From Nostocoides sp. (lineage in GTDB: Bacteria > Actinomycetota > Actinomycetes > Actinomycetales > Dermatophilaceae), in NCBI GenBank assembly GCA_016716625.1, contig JADJVJ010000001.1:1426001-1490000 (forward strand): a stretch of DNA of 64,000 nucleotides, in the 5' to 3' direction. The translations under genes were made by a program, and so were the position numbers. The notes beneath the pieces are model-generated. The model was given only the letters and a program-made list of their open reading frames with translations, did no database searches and had not been told where the DNA came from. Positions 16,631-25,000 of this stretch are shown one piece after another; positions within the stretch are counted from its first letter, which is position 1; every line of letters starts with the position of its first letter.

Positions 16631-17841
16631 CACATCCGTCCGAGCATCCTGCGCCGGACGACGTCGAGGTAGAGCTGATAGGTGGTCTCGGCAATGCTCT
16701 GCCACGAGAAATGGGTGATGGCCCGCTCACGTCCGGCCAGGCCGAACCGGTCTGCCCGCGCCCGGTCGCTCACCGCCTCGGTGAGCGCGGCGGCAAGGTC
16801 GGCAACATAGCGGTCCGGGTCCACCGGGGTGCCGGTGCCGTCTTGGACCTGTTCGATGGGCACCAGCCAGCCGGTCTCGCCGTGGACGACGACCTCGGGG
16901 ATGCCGCCGGTGGCGGTCCCGACGACGGGGACCTCACAGGCCATCGCCTCAAGGTTGACGATGCCGAGCGGTTCGTAGACCGAGGGGCAGACGAAGACCG
17001 TAGCCGCGGAGAGCATCGCGATGACCTCGGCCCGCGGCAACATCTCGGGGATCCAGACCACACCAGATCGGGTCTGCCGCAACTCGGCGATGAGCGCTTC
17101 CACCTCCGCCTTGATCTCCGGGGTGTCCGGGGCACCGGCGAGCAAGACGATCTGCACGCGCGGCGGCAACTCCTTGACGGCCCGCAGCAGGTAGGGCAGC
17201 CCCTTCTGCCGGGTGATCCGCCCGACGAAGATGACGCTCGGGGCGTCCGGGTCGACGCCGTGCCGCCGCACCGTGTCCTCGTCGCGGGCGCGGCGCCACA
17301 GCTCGGAGTCGATGCCGTTGTGGATGACCTTCACCTTGTCCGGATCGATGTCCGGATAGCTGCGGAGCACATCGGCCCGCATCCCGGCGCTCACCGCGAT
17401 GACGGCGTCCGCGGCCTCGTAGGCCGTCCGTTCGATCCACGACGACACCCGGTAGCCGCCGGCGAGCTGCTCGGCCTTCCATGGGCGCATCGGCTCCAGG
17501 CTGTGTGCCGAGACGATGTGCGGTATGCCGTGGAGCAGCGCGGCGGTATGCCCGGCGAAGTTGGCGTACCAGGTGTGCGAATGGACCAGGTCGCTCCCGG
17601 CCGCGGCCGCCGCGATCTCGAGGTCGACCCCCATGGTCACGAGCGCGGCGTTCGCCCCGGCGAGCCCGGGCGGGTCGGCGAAACCACTGGTGCCCCGCTC
17701 ATCGCGGGGTGGGCCGAAGGCCTGGACGCGGACCTCAAGGTCACCACGGCTGCGCAGGGCACGGGTCAACTCGGCAACATGAACTCCCGCTCCACCGTAG
17801 ATCGCGGGCGGGTACTCCTTAGTGAGGATGTCGACGCGCAC
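16630..17841 (-). CDS. glgA: Glycogen synthase / maltose-1-phosphate synthase, GT4 family (GlgA/GlgM)
   Basis: A 403-residue retaining glycosyltransferase using ADP-glucose. N-terminal acceptor domain starts KEYPPAIYGGAGVHV; donor-site residues are in FVGRITRQKG and the E-x7-E motif PSVYEPLGIVNLEAMA, with GGIPEVVVHGETGWLV closing the site. In mycobacteria the orthologue (GlgM) makes maltose-1-phosphate for the GlgE pathway as well as elongating glucan, so either product is possible. It is divergent from glgC, which makes the donor. GTG start at 17841 follows TAGGGT by 6 bases. Confidence 0.93.
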   Translation of the reverse strand: MRVDILTKEYPPAIYGGAGVHVAELTRALRSRGDLEVRVQAFGPPRDERGTSGFADPPGLAGANAALVTMGVDLEIAAAAAGSDLVHSHTWYANFAGHTAALLHGIPHIVSAHSLEPMRPWKAEQLAGGYRVSSWIERTAYEAADAVIAVSAGMRADVLRSYPDIDPDKVKVIHNGIDSELWRRARDEDTVRRHGVDPDAPSVIFVGRITRQKGLPYLLRAVKELPPRVQIVLLAGAPDTPEIKAEVEALIAELRQTRSGVVWIPEMLPRAEVIAMLSAATVFVCPSVYEPLGIVNLEAMACEVPVVGTATGGIPEVVVHGETGWLVPIEQVQDGTGTPVDPDRYVADLAAALTEAVSDRARADRFGLAGRERAITHFSWQSIAETTYQLYLDVVRRRMLGRM

Positions 17842-17923
17842 GAACCCACCCTACTGACCGCCAGCACCGGGGGCGGGCAAGACAGGTCTCGTCTTCCCCG
17901 ATCGTCCCGGCTAGGTTGGGGTC
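17842..17923. promoter_or_regulatory. Divergent glgA/glgC promoter region
   Basis: On the minus strand TAGGGT, 6 bases and GTG of glgA; on the plus strand TAGGTT (17912-17917), 6 bases and ATG of glgC. Both arrangements predict leaderless transcripts from a shared 82-base region. No clear operator was seen. Confidence 0.55.
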
Positions 17924-19180
17924 ATGGCTCCTGCGCGGCGTGGTGGACCGAACATTCTCGTCATCGTCTTGGCCGGAGGTGAAGGAAAGCGGCTTATGCC
18001 GCTCACCCGAGATCGGGCCAAACCGGCCGTCCCCTTTGGCGGCATCTACCGGCTCATCGACTTCGCTCTCTCCAATGTCGTCAACTCCGGCTATCTCAAG
18101 ATCGTCGTCCTGACGCAGTACAAGTCGCACAGCCTGGACCGGCACGTCACCAAGACCTGGCGGATGTCGACCATGCTCGGCAACTACGTCGCCCCGATCC
18201 CGGCTCAACAGCGGATCGACAAGAACTGGTACTCCGGCAGCGCGGACGCCATCTACCAGAGCCTCAACACCATCACCGACGAGAAGCCGGACATCGTCGT
18301 TGTTGTCGGCGCTGACCACGTGTACCGGATGGACTTCTCGCAGATGGTCGACCAGCACATCGCCTCCGGCGCCGGGGTCACCGTCGCAGCCATCCGGCAG
18401 CCGATCTCGACCGCGGACCAGTTCGGTGTTATCGAGGTCGACAGCAAGGACCACAGCAAGATCGCCCGGTTCCGGGAGAAGCCGACCGACGCCAAGGGCC
18501 TGCCCGACTCGCCCGATGAGGTGCTCGCGAGCATGGGCAACTACGTCTTCGACGCCAGGACCCTCGTCGAGGCGGTCACCGACGATGCCAATACGGAGGG
18601 CAGCAAGCACGACATGGGTGGCGACATCGTCCCGGCCTTGGTGGCTCAGGGACGGGCCTTCACCTACGACTTCAAGGACAACGTCGTCCCCGGCGGAACC
18701 GAACGCGATCACGGCTACTGGCGGGATGTCGGAACCCTGGACTCCTACTTCGACGCGCACATGGACCTGGTCTCGGTGCACCCGGTCTTCAACCTTTACA
18801 ACTATGACTGGCCAATTTTCACCTCCTATGGCCCGTTCCCGCCGGCGAAGTTCGTGCACGGGCACCACGGCCGTCTCGGCGAGGCGCTGAATTCGGCGGT
18901 CTCCCCTGGGGTCGTCGTCTCCGGAGCCCGGGTCAACTCCTCGGTGATCAGCCCGGACGTGCGGATCCACAGCTACACCGACATCGACACCAGTGTCTTG
19001 CTCGACAGCGTCCAGGTCGGCCGCAACTGCCGCATCCAGCGCGCCATCCTCGACAAGAACGTCGTCGTCCCGGAGGGCACCCAGATCGGCTTCGACCACG
19101 AGCACGACCGCGCTCGCGGTTTCGAGGTCACCGAGAGCGGGCTCACCATCGTGGGCAAGGGCACGGTGATTACCCCATGA
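17924..19180 (+). CDS. glgC: Glucose-1-phosphate adenylyltransferase
   Basis: Makes ADP-glucose from ATP and glucose-1-phosphate, the committed step of glycogen synthesis. N-terminal nucleotidyltransferase motif VLAGGEGKRLMPLT, with PAVPFGGIYRLIDF, SGSADAIYQ and GADHVYRMD; the glucose-1-P site is in GNYVFDA and the C-terminal left-handed beta-helix carries hexapeptide-like repeats (SPDVRIHSYTDID onward). 418 residues is normal. The start is leaderless (TAGGTT-N6-ATG) and the stop overlaps the next gene by ATGA. Confidence 0.96.
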   Translation: MAPARRGGPNILVIVLAGGEGKRLMPLTRDRAKPAVPFGGIYRLIDFALSNVVNSGYLKIVVLTQYKSHSLDRHVTKTWRMSTMLGNYVAPIPAQQRIDKNWYSGSADAIYQSLNTITDEKPDIVVVVGADHVYRMDFSQMVDQHIASGAGVTVAAIRQPISTADQFGVIEVDSKDHSKIARFREKPTDAKGLPDSPDEVLASMGNYVFDARTLVEAVTDDANTEGSKHDMGGDIVPALVAQGRAFTYDFKDNVVPGGTERDHGYWRDVGTLDSYFDAHMDLVSVHPVFNLYNYDWPIFTSYGPFPPAKFVHGHHGRLGEALNSAVSPGVVVSGARVNSSVISPDVRIHSYTDIDTSVLLDSVQVGRNCRIQRAILDKNVVVPEGTQIGFDHEHDRARGFEVTESGLTIVGKGTVITP

Positions 19181-19995
19181 GGCCTGCGCGGGTCGGGGTC
19201 CAGCTCCACCCTCAGCACGCCGAGTATGCCGACCTGCGTCGCGCATGTGCCGAGCTCGATGCCCTCGGCGTCGACGTCATGTTCAACTGGGACCACTTCT
19301 ATCCCCTGTATGGCGACCCCGACGGCGCGCACTTCGAGTGTTGGACGATGCTCGCGGCGTGGGCCGAGGCCACCGAGCGTGCCGAGATCGGCGCCCTGGT
19401 CACCTGTAACAGCTACCGCAACCCGCAACTCCTGGCCGACATGGCACGCACCGTCGACCACATCAGTGCCCGCCCGGGCGTACCCGGGCGGCTCATCCTC
19501 GGGATCGGTTCGGGCTGGTTCGAGCGGGACTACACGGCATACGGCTACGAGTTCGGCACGGCCGGTGGCCGGTTGGATGCGCTCGCCCGCGATCTGCCGC
19601 TCATCAAGGACCGTTGGGCGCAGCTCAACCCGGCCCCGACCCGGCGAATCCCGGTCCTCATCGGGGGTGGGGGTGAGCGCAAGACCCTACGGATCGTTGC
19701 CGAGCATGCCGACATCTGGCACGGCTTCGGAGACGCCGAGACGATCGCCCACAAGCACGCGGTCCTCGACGATTGGTGCGCCCGCCGGGGCCGCGACCCG
19801 GAGGAGATCGAGCGTTCGGCCGGCGTCTCCCCGCTGCCGGGACGGATCCCCGAGGCGGTGGACGACTACGCCGCGGGTGCCGAGGCCCTGTATGCCGTGG
19901 GCACGCGGCTCTTCACCGTGGGACTCAACGGCCCCACCTATGACCTCGGCCCGGTGCGGGACCTGCTCGCGTGGCGCGACACGAAGAACTCTTGA
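19177..19995 (+). CDS. LLM-class F420-dependent oxidoreductase (TIGR03560-like)
   Basis: A 272-residue luciferase-like TIM barrel, probably F420-dependent. It has VMFNWDHFYPLYGD near the start, LGIGSGWFERDYTAYGYEFG (cofactor phosphate site) and IPVLIGGGGERKTLRIVAEHADIWH. The substrate is unknown. ATGA overlap with glgC suggests co-transcription, although no functional link with glycogen is known. Confidence 0.88.
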   Translation: MRPARVGVQLHPQHAEYADLRRACAELDALGVDVMFNWDHFYPLYGDPDGAHFECWTMLAAWAEATERAEIGALVTCNSYRNPQLLADMARTVDHISARPGVPGRLILGIGSGWFERDYTAYGYEFGTAGGRLDALARDLPLIKDRWAQLNPAPTRRIPVLIGGGGERKTLRIVAEHADIWHGFGDAETIAHKHAVLDDWCARRGRDPEEIERSAGVSPLPGRIPEAVDDYAAGAEALYAVGTRLFTVGLNGPTYDLGPVRDLLAWRDTKNS

Positions 19996-20025
19996 GACAT
20001 CCCCTCACCGTTTACCGCGGGTGAC

Positions 20026-20039
20026 TAGCCTCGGATGTC
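20026..20039 (+). promoter_or_regulatory. -10 box of serB
   Basis: TAGCCT (20026-20031) followed by 8 bases and the GTG of serB, with no ribosome site between: a leaderless pattern. Confidence 0.45.
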
Positions 20040-21257
20040 GTGGACCATCGGACCCTCCTTGTCACGCTGACCGGTGACGACCGCCCCGGAGTCACCAGCG
20101 CCCTCTTCGAGCGGGTCAGCCGGGTCGGGGCCACCGTCCTCGACGTCGAACAGGTCGTCGTCCGGGGTCTGCTGACCCTGGCGGTGCTGCTCAGCGCGGA
20201 CGAGCACGAGGAGGAACTGCGTCGGGCCGTCCACGAGGTCGCCCATGACCTGGGGATGTCGGTGGCCATGCGCTCCGGACACGGCGACAACCGGCGGCGG
20301 CGGACCGGTCGGGCGGCGGTCGTGCTCCTGGCCGCCCCCCTCACGGCGACCCACATGTCCGCGGTCGCGGCATGCCTGGCCGCCCACGGCGCCAACATCG
20401 ACCGGATTCGGCGGCTGTCCCGCTTCCCGGTGACCACCGTCGAACTCGACGTCTCCGGGGCCGACCTCTCCGTGCTCCGCCGCGAACTGGCCCGGGTCGC
20501 CAGCGAACAGCGGGTCGACATCGCCGTCGCCCCGGCCGGGCTCGCCCGCCGCGGCCGCCGCCTCGTCGTCCTCGACGTCGACTCCACCCTGATCCAGGAC
20601 GAGGTCATCGAACTGCTCGCTCGGCATACCGGGCGCGAGGCGCTCGTCGCCGAGGTGACCGAGCGGGCCATGCGCGGTGAGGTCGACTTCGCCGAGAGCC
20701 TGCACCAACGGGTGGCGGCCCTGGCCGGCCTCCCGGCGTCGATCTTCGACACCGTGCGGGAGGAGATCACGCTCACCCCCGGCGCCCGGACCCTGCTGCG
20801 CACGCTGCAGCGTCTCGGGTTCAGCATCGGGCTGGTCTCCGGCGGGTTTGCCGAGGTCATCGAGCATGTCGCCGCCGAACTGGGCATCGACTACCTGCGC
20901 GCCAACCGGCTTGAGGTCGTCGACGGGGTGCTCACCGGCAAGGTGCTCGGCGACATCGTCGACCGCGCCGGTAAGGCTCAGGCGTTGCGTGACTTCGCCG
21001 AACTCGAGGGACTGCCCCTCTCCCGGACCGTCGCGGTCGGGGACGGGGCCAACGACCTCGACATGCTCGAGGCCGCCGGGCTCGGGGTCGCCTTCAACGC
21101 CAAACCGCTGGTGCGGGCGCACGCGCACACCTCCGTCAACGTGCCCTACCTCGACTCGGTGCTCTTCCTCCTCGGCATCTCCCGAGAGGAGGTCGAGGAG
21201 GCCGACGAGGCCGACCCGAGCTTCGGACCGACGAGCCTGCTCACCACCCCGGGTTAG
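20040..21257 (+). CDS. serB: Phosphoserine phosphatase with two N-terminal ACT-like domains
   Basis: Final step of L-serine synthesis from 3-phosphoglycerate. Residues about 1-160 carry two ACT-like regulatory domains (LVTLTGDDRPGVTSALF; VLLAAPLTATHMSAVAACL). The HAD phosphatase domain follows: nucleophile motif VLDVDSTLIQDEVI, motif II SGGFAEVIEHVA, Lys in AGKAQAL and motif IV VAVGDGANDLDMLEAAG. The 405-residue length matches actinobacterial SerB2. GTG start at 20040. The TAG stop forms the first half of the next gene's -10 box. Confidence 0.95.
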   Translation: MDHRTLLVTLTGDDRPGVTSALFERVSRVGATVLDVEQVVVRGLLTLAVLLSADEHEEELRRAVHEVAHDLGMSVAMRSGHGDNRRRRTGRAAVVLLAAPLTATHMSAVAACLAAHGANIDRIRRLSRFPVTTVELDVSGADLSVLRRELARVASEQRVDIAVAPAGLARRGRRLVVLDVDSTLIQDEVIELLARHTGREALVAEVTERAMRGEVDFAESLHQRVAALAGLPASIFDTVREEITLTPGARTLLRTLQRLGFSIGLVSGGFAEVIEHVAAELGIDYLRANRLEVVDGVLTGKVLGDIVDRAGKAQALRDFAELEGLPLSRTVAVGDGANDLDMLEAAGLGVAFNAKPLVRAHAHTSVNVPYLDSVLFLLGISREEVEEADEADPSFGPTSLLTTPG

Positions 21258-21267
21258 GCTCTCCCCC
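21255..21267 (+). promoter_or_regulatory. -10 box of cphB embedded in the serB stop
   Basis: TAGGCT (21255-21260) then 7 bases and the GTG of the cyanophycinase gene. The TAG is the stop codon of serB. Confidence 0.5.
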
Positions 21268-22128
21268 GTGCCCAAGAGCGACGTGAAGGAACCGACCCTC
21301 TTCATCATCGGCGGCGCCGAGGACCGGATCGGGAAGTCGTCGATCCTGCGGCTCTTCGTCCGCAAGTCCGGGGGCAAGAAGGCACGGCTGGTGATCATCC
21401 CGACGGCGTCAAGCTTCCAGGCCGAGGTCGCGGCCGCCTACACCGCGGTCTTCGAGGCCGCCGGAGCCGCGGAAATCACCATCGTCAACCCCCGCAGCCG
21501 GCGCGCCGCCACCAACCCGGCCGACGTCGCTGCCCTCGACGAGGCCACCGGCATCTTCATGAGCGGCGGCAGCCAACTCCGGCTGTCCCAGTTCCTGCCC
21601 GGCACCCCCCTCGGTGCGGCGATCCACCGCGCCTATGAGCGCGGGGCGGTCATCGGCGGCACCTCCGCGGGCGCATCGATCATGAGCGACTTCATGATCT
21701 CCATGGGCGATGAAGGCACGACCACCCCACGCCAGCGCACCAGCCAGATCTCCGCCGGACTCGGCCTGCTCAAGGGCTGCATCGTGGATCAACACTTCGC
21801 GCAGCGTTCCCGCTATGGGCGCCTCATGTCGGTTATCGCACCGTCCCCGCACCTCATCGGGATCGGCATCGACGAGGACACCGCGATCATCGTCTCTCGC
21901 GGCACCGAGTTCACCGTCCGCGGCCGGGGCGCGGCCTTCGTGCTCGACTGTCGCACGGCATACACCGACGCCCCGGACGCTCGCCGAGGCGCACCGATGC
22001 TCGTCTCCGGTGCGGTGGTCCACACCCTGCCCGCGGGGGCAACCTTCGACCTCGCCACGGTGAGCCTGCGCGAGTTCGTTGAGATGCACGCGGACGCGAT
22101 GGTGACGAAGGCCATGGCGAAGGCATAG
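21268..22128 (+). CDS. cphB: Cyanophycinase
   Basis: Serine exopeptidase that cuts cyanophycin (arginyl-polyaspartate) into beta-Asp-Arg dipeptides, releasing stored nitrogen. The nucleophile is in VIGGTSAGASIMS, and the substrate-site motif VDQHFAQRSRYGRL and IGIDEDTAI are both intact. 286 residues, normal for CphB. Start GTG at 21268 gives MPKSDVKEPTLFIIGGAED; the longer open frame reaching back to 20677 overlaps serB and is not supported. Ten bases separate its stop from cphA. Confidence 0.95.
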   Translation: MPKSDVKEPTLFIIGGAEDRIGKSSILRLFVRKSGGKKARLVIIPTASSFQAEVAAAYTAVFEAAGAAEITIVNPRSRRAATNPADVAALDEATGIFMSGGSQLRLSQFLPGTPLGAAIHRAYERGAVIGGTSAGASIMSDFMISMGDEGTTTPRQRTSQISAGLGLLKGCIVDQHFAQRSRYGRLMSVIAPSPHLIGIGIDEDTAIIVSRGTEFTVRGRGAAFVLDCRTAYTDAPDARRGAPMLVSGAVVHTLPAGATFDLATVSLREFVEMHADAMVTKAMAKA

Positions 22129-22138
22129 CCTTCAACGC
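22126..22138 (+). promoter_or_regulatory. -10 box of cphA embedded in the cphB stop
   Basis: TAGCCT (22126-22131), 7 bases, then the ATG of cphA. TAG is the stop codon of cphB. This would give cphA its own leaderless transcript. Confidence 0.5.
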
Positions 22139-24976
22139 ATGCCAGAGCGCCCCACCCCCACCGGTCCCCTCGCCCCCGACCTGCGCATTGTCGAGTCCCG
22201 TGTCTATCGGGGCGGCAACATCTGGTCGTTCGAGCCGAGCATCCACCTCGTCGTGGATCTCGGTGTCCTCGAGGGCTACCCGAGCGACACCATCGACTCC
22301 TTCACCGACCGGCTGCTCGAATTCCTCCCCGGCATCTGGAACCACACCTGCTCCCGCGGGGTCAAGGGGGGCTTCGTCGAACGGCTCCGGGAAGGAACCT
22401 GGCTCGGGCACGTCGCCGAACACGTCGCCCTGCAACTCCAGCAGGAGGCCGGCCACGACCAGCGCCGAGGCAAGACCCGCCTGGTCAAGGGACAGGCGGG
22501 GCGCTACAACGTCATCTACGGCTACACCGACGAGGGCGTGGGCCTTGCCGCGGGACAGCTCGCGGTGCGGCTGGTCAACCATCTTGTCGAGCCTGACGAG
22601 GAGTTCGTCTTCGACGACGAGCTGGAACTCTTCCTGCGCCGCGCCGAGCGGACCGCGTTCGGCCCGTCCACGGCCGCCATCCTCGAGGAGGCGGTGAGCC
22701 GGGACATTCCGTTCATCCGGCTCAACAGCGCGAGCCTGGTCCAACTCGGCCAGGGCGTGCATCAACAGCGGATCCGGGCGACGATGACGTCCAAGACCGG
22801 CGCCCTCGCGGTCGACATCGCCAGCGACAAGGACCTCACCACCAAGCTGCTGGCCTCGGCCGGCCTCCCGGTCCCCAAGCAGCTCACCGTGCGGACCGCC
22901 GACGGCGCGGTCTCGGCGGCCCACTCCATCGGCTTCCCAGTCGTGGTCAAGCCGCTCGACGGTAACCACGGGCGCGGAGTGTGCCTCAACCTCATGTCCG
23001 ATCAGGAGGTCCGAGACAGCTTCACCATCGCCGAGAGGGAAAGCCGTCGCGGGTACGTCATCGTCGAGTCCTTCGTCACCGGCCGTGACTACCGCTGCCT
23101 CATCGTCGGGGGCCGGATGCAGGCCATCGCCGAGCGCGTCCCCGCCCACGTGACCGGGGACGGCACCCACACGGTGAACGAGCTCGTCGAGATCACCAAC
23201 GCCGATCCGCGGCGCGGGGTCGGCCACGAAAAGGTGCTCACCAAGATCAAGGTCGACGACGTTGCCATCGGCCTCGTCCGCGACCAGGGCTTCGAGATGG
23301 ACGATGTGCCACCCGAGGGCACCATGGTCAAGTTGGCGCTCACGGGCAACATGTCCACCGGTGGCATCTCCATCGACCGGACCTTCGATGCCCACCCGGA
23401 CAACATCGAGGTCGCCGAGGAGGCCGCTCGGCTCGTCGGGCTCGACGTTGCCGGCATTGACTTCATTTGCCCCGACATCGCCGCCCCCGTCCGTGAGGCC
23501 GGCGGCGCGATCTGCGAGGTCAACGCGGCCCCGGGATTCCGGATGCACACCCACCCCACGATCGGGGAGCCACAGTTCATCGCCAAGCCCGTCGTCGACC
23601 TGCTCTTCCCTCCGGGGTCTTCCTCGCGCGTGCCGATCGTGGCGGTGACCGGAACCAACGGCAAGACCACGACCTCCCGGATGATCGCGCACATCATGAA
23701 AGGGGTGGGTCGCCAGGTCGGGATGACCTCGACCGACGGCATCGTCATCGACGAGCGGCTCGTCTTCAAGGCCGACGCCTCCGGCCCCAAGTCGGCGCGG
23801 ATGGTGCTGCAGAACCCCCGGGTCGACTTCGCCGTCATGGAGGTCGCCCGCGGCGGCATCCTGCGCGAGGGCCTGGGCTATGACCGCAACAACGTCGCCG
23901 TGGTCACCAATGTCGCGCCGGACCACCTCGGCCTGCGCGGCATCGACACCCTCGAGCAGCTCGCCGACGTCAAGGCCGTCGTCGTGGAGGCGGTGCCCCG
24001 CGACGGGGTTGCCGTGCTCAATGCCGACGACCCACTCGTGCGCCGGATGCGCCGCCGGTGCGCGGGTGAGGTGCTCTGGTTCAGCACCGCTGCGCCGGGC
24101 AGCAAGGTGCGCGAGCTCCTCGACGACCATTGCCGCCGCGGTGGCCGGGCCGTCGTCCTCGAACCCAGCGACCGGGGCGACATGATCGTCATCCGGCAGG
24201 GCAGACGTTCCATGCAGCTCGCCTGGACCCACCTGCTCCCGGCGACCTTCGGTGGCACCGCGATGTTCAACGTCGCCAACGCCATGGCCGCGGCCGGGGC
24301 CGCGTTTGCCTCCGGCGCGGGCCTGCACGAAATCCGCCAGGGGCTGCGGACGTTCACCACGTCCTACTACCTCTCCCCCGGCCGGATGAACTACGTCGAC
24401 GTTCACAACATCGACGTCATCGTCGACTACTGCCACAACGCCCCCGGCATGCGGGTCCTCGGCGAGTTCGTCGAGCGTTACGCCCAGCAGAAGGCTGGCG
24501 CCGCCGAACTCGGCCGGATCTCCCGCCTGGGCATGATCGCGACCGCCGGCGACCGGCGCGACGACGACATGCGGGAGCTCGGCAAGGCCGCGGCCCCCCA
24601 CTTCGACGTCTTGGTCATCCGCGAGGACTCCCGCCTGCGCGGTCGCGCCACCGGGGAGACCGCCGGCCTGGTCGCCGAGGGTGTACGCTCCCGGATGGGC
24701 GAGGACGGCGTCCACTGCCGTCAGGTCGAGATGGTGCTCGACGAGGTGGCCGCTGTCCGGCACATCATGGCGCGGGCCAACCCCGGCGACATCGTCGTGC
24801 TCTGCGTGGATAACCACGCCGCGGTGATGAGCGAACTCGAGTCGATGACCCGTCAGGCGCAGCCGGGCACGCACACCAAGGACTCCGTGGGCGACCCGGA
24901 CCTCGATGTCGATGCCCTGTCCTCGCAGGCGTGGGAGGCCGGGGCCTCGGCGGCCCTTGAGGCCGAGCAGATCTGA
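22139..24976 (+). CDS. cphA: Cyanophycin synthetase CphA
   Basis: A 945-residue ATP-dependent ligase that builds the Asp backbone and adds Arg side chains. Order of domains: N-terminal domain (about 1-160, with GHVAEHVALQLQQEAGH); ATP-grasp domain (about 165-490, KPLDGNHGRGVCLNL and AAPGFRMHTHP); Mur-ligase-like domain from about 500 with P-loop VTGTNGKTTTSRMIAHIM (GTNGKTTT near residue 505), DHLGLRGIDTLE and YCHNAPGM. It is about 70 residues longer than cyanobacterial CphA, mostly in a C-terminal acidic extension ending ASAALEAEQI. It lies just after cphB and faces the Mur-TPR gene tail to tail. Confidence 0.96.
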   Translation: MPERPTPTGPLAPDLRIVESRVYRGGNIWSFEPSIHLVVDLGVLEGYPSDTIDSFTDRLLEFLPGIWNHTCSRGVKGGFVERLREGTWLGHVAEHVALQLQQEAGHDQRRGKTRLVKGQAGRYNVIYGYTDEGVGLAAGQLAVRLVNHLVEPDEEFVFDDELELFLRRAERTAFGPSTAAILEEAVSRDIPFIRLNSASLVQLGQGVHQQRIRATMTSKTGALAVDIASDKDLTTKLLASAGLPVPKQLTVRTADGAVSAAHSIGFPVVVKPLDGNHGRGVCLNLMSDQEVRDSFTIAERESRRGYVIVESFVTGRDYRCLIVGGRMQAIAERVPAHVTGDGTHTVNELVEITNADPRRGVGHEKVLTKIKVDDVAIGLVRDQGFEMDDVPPEGTMVKLALTGNMSTGGISIDRTFDAHPDNIEVAEEAARLVGLDVAGIDFICPDIAAPVREAGGAICEVNAAPGFRMHTHPTIGEPQFIAKPVVDLLFPPGSSSRVPIVAVTGTNGKTTTSRMIAHIMKGVGRQVGMTSTDGIVIDERLVFKADASGPKSARMVLQNPRVDFAVMEVARGGILREGLGYDRNNVAVVTNVAPDHLGLRGIDTLEQLADVKAVVVEAVPRDGVAVLNADDPLVRRMRRRCAGEVLWFSTAAPGSKVRELLDDHCRRGGRAVVLEPSDRGDMIVIRQGRRSMQLAWTHLLPATFGGTAMFNVANAMAAAGAAFASGAGLHEIRQGLRTFTTSYYLSPGRMNYVDVHNIDVIVDYCHNAPGMRVLGEFVERYAQQKAGAAELGRISRLGMIATAGDRRDDDMRELGKAAAPHFDVLVIREDSRLRGRATGETAGLVAEGVRSRMGEDGVHCRQVEMVLDEVAAVRHIMARANPGDIVVLCVDNHAAVMSELESMTRQAQPGTHTKDSVGDPDLDVDALSSQAWEAGASAALEAEQI

Positions 24977-25000
24977 CGGACTCGGGGTGACGCGGGCGGG

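Noticed and set aside
21911..24874. Minus-strand open frame of 987 codons
   Set aside because: It lies antisense to cphA, has a composition typical of a shadow frame in GC-rich DNA (Asp/Gly/Val/His-rich) and no recognisable domain.
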